Part shown: in pieces, positions 5,856 to 5,867 of the stretch
Position numbering within the stretch: the stretch's first letter is position 1
How the letters are laid out: each line of letters opens with the position of its first letter
NCBI GenBank assembly: GCA_937907495.1
Contig: CALESS010000097.1
Coordinates: 1 to 5,867, forward strand
DNA length: 5,867 nucleotides
Direction of reading: 5' to 3'
Source: an uncultured Anaerolineaceae bacterium
GTDB taxonomy: Bacteria > Chloroflexota > Anaerolineae > Anaerolineales > Anaerolineaceae
The notes under the pieces: model-generated
Seen by the model: only the letters and a program-made list of their open reading frames with translations
Told to the model about the DNA's origin: nothing
The model's database searches: none
Translations under genes and position numbers: made by a program

Positions 5856-5867
5856 GGGCGGGCGGTA

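Overview
The window looks like chromosomal DNA from a GC-rich, probably monoderm bacterium. A Chloroflexota (Anaerolineae-like) source is my best guess. The hints are a substrate-binding lipoprotein with a Pro/Thr-rich linker after the lipobox, a TTG start, and the general style of the proteins. None of these is decisive, and there is no rRNA or other phylogenetic marker here.

Layout. Positions 1-245 carry no gene I can support, but they end in a good sigma70-type promoter (176-204). Next comes a complete tungstate-type ABC importer on the + strand in the order permease (tupB, 246-908), ATPase (tupC, 901-1644, overlapping tupB by 8 nt), then, after a 108-nt gap, the binding lipoprotein (tupA, 1753-2634). 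A hairpin terminator (2660-2696) closes this unit. Immediately after it, a palindrome (2701-2718) and a strong ribosome binding site precede a 373-residue regulator (2733-3854) that joins a GntR-type winged helix to a periplasmic-binding-protein-like domain. A bidirectional terminator (3899-3930) separates it from two convergent minus-strand genes. These are a cytoplasmic S51-type serine peptidase-like protein (5855-5139) followed 14 nt later by an AmpG-like MFS transporter (5124-3949), which together look like an operon.

How the genes may work together. TupA captures oxyanion outside the membrane, TupB forms the channel and TupC supplies ATP hydrolysis. TupC has no C-terminal TOBE-type extension, so the ATPase has no obvious built-in oxyanion sensor. 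The adjacent regulator carries a domain of the family found in molybdenum-related proteins, and its ligand-binding loops can be lined up with those of TupA. The most economical reading is that it senses tungstate or molybdate (or the derived cofactor) in the cytoplasm and controls its own gene and perhaps the transporter. This is inference. The peptidase/MFS pair appears to be a separate unit, possibly for uptake and cleavage of a small peptide-like compound.

I found no mobile element, CRISPR array, tRNA or rRNA. The parts are recognisable families. The part most likely to be undescribed is the regulator with its palindrome.
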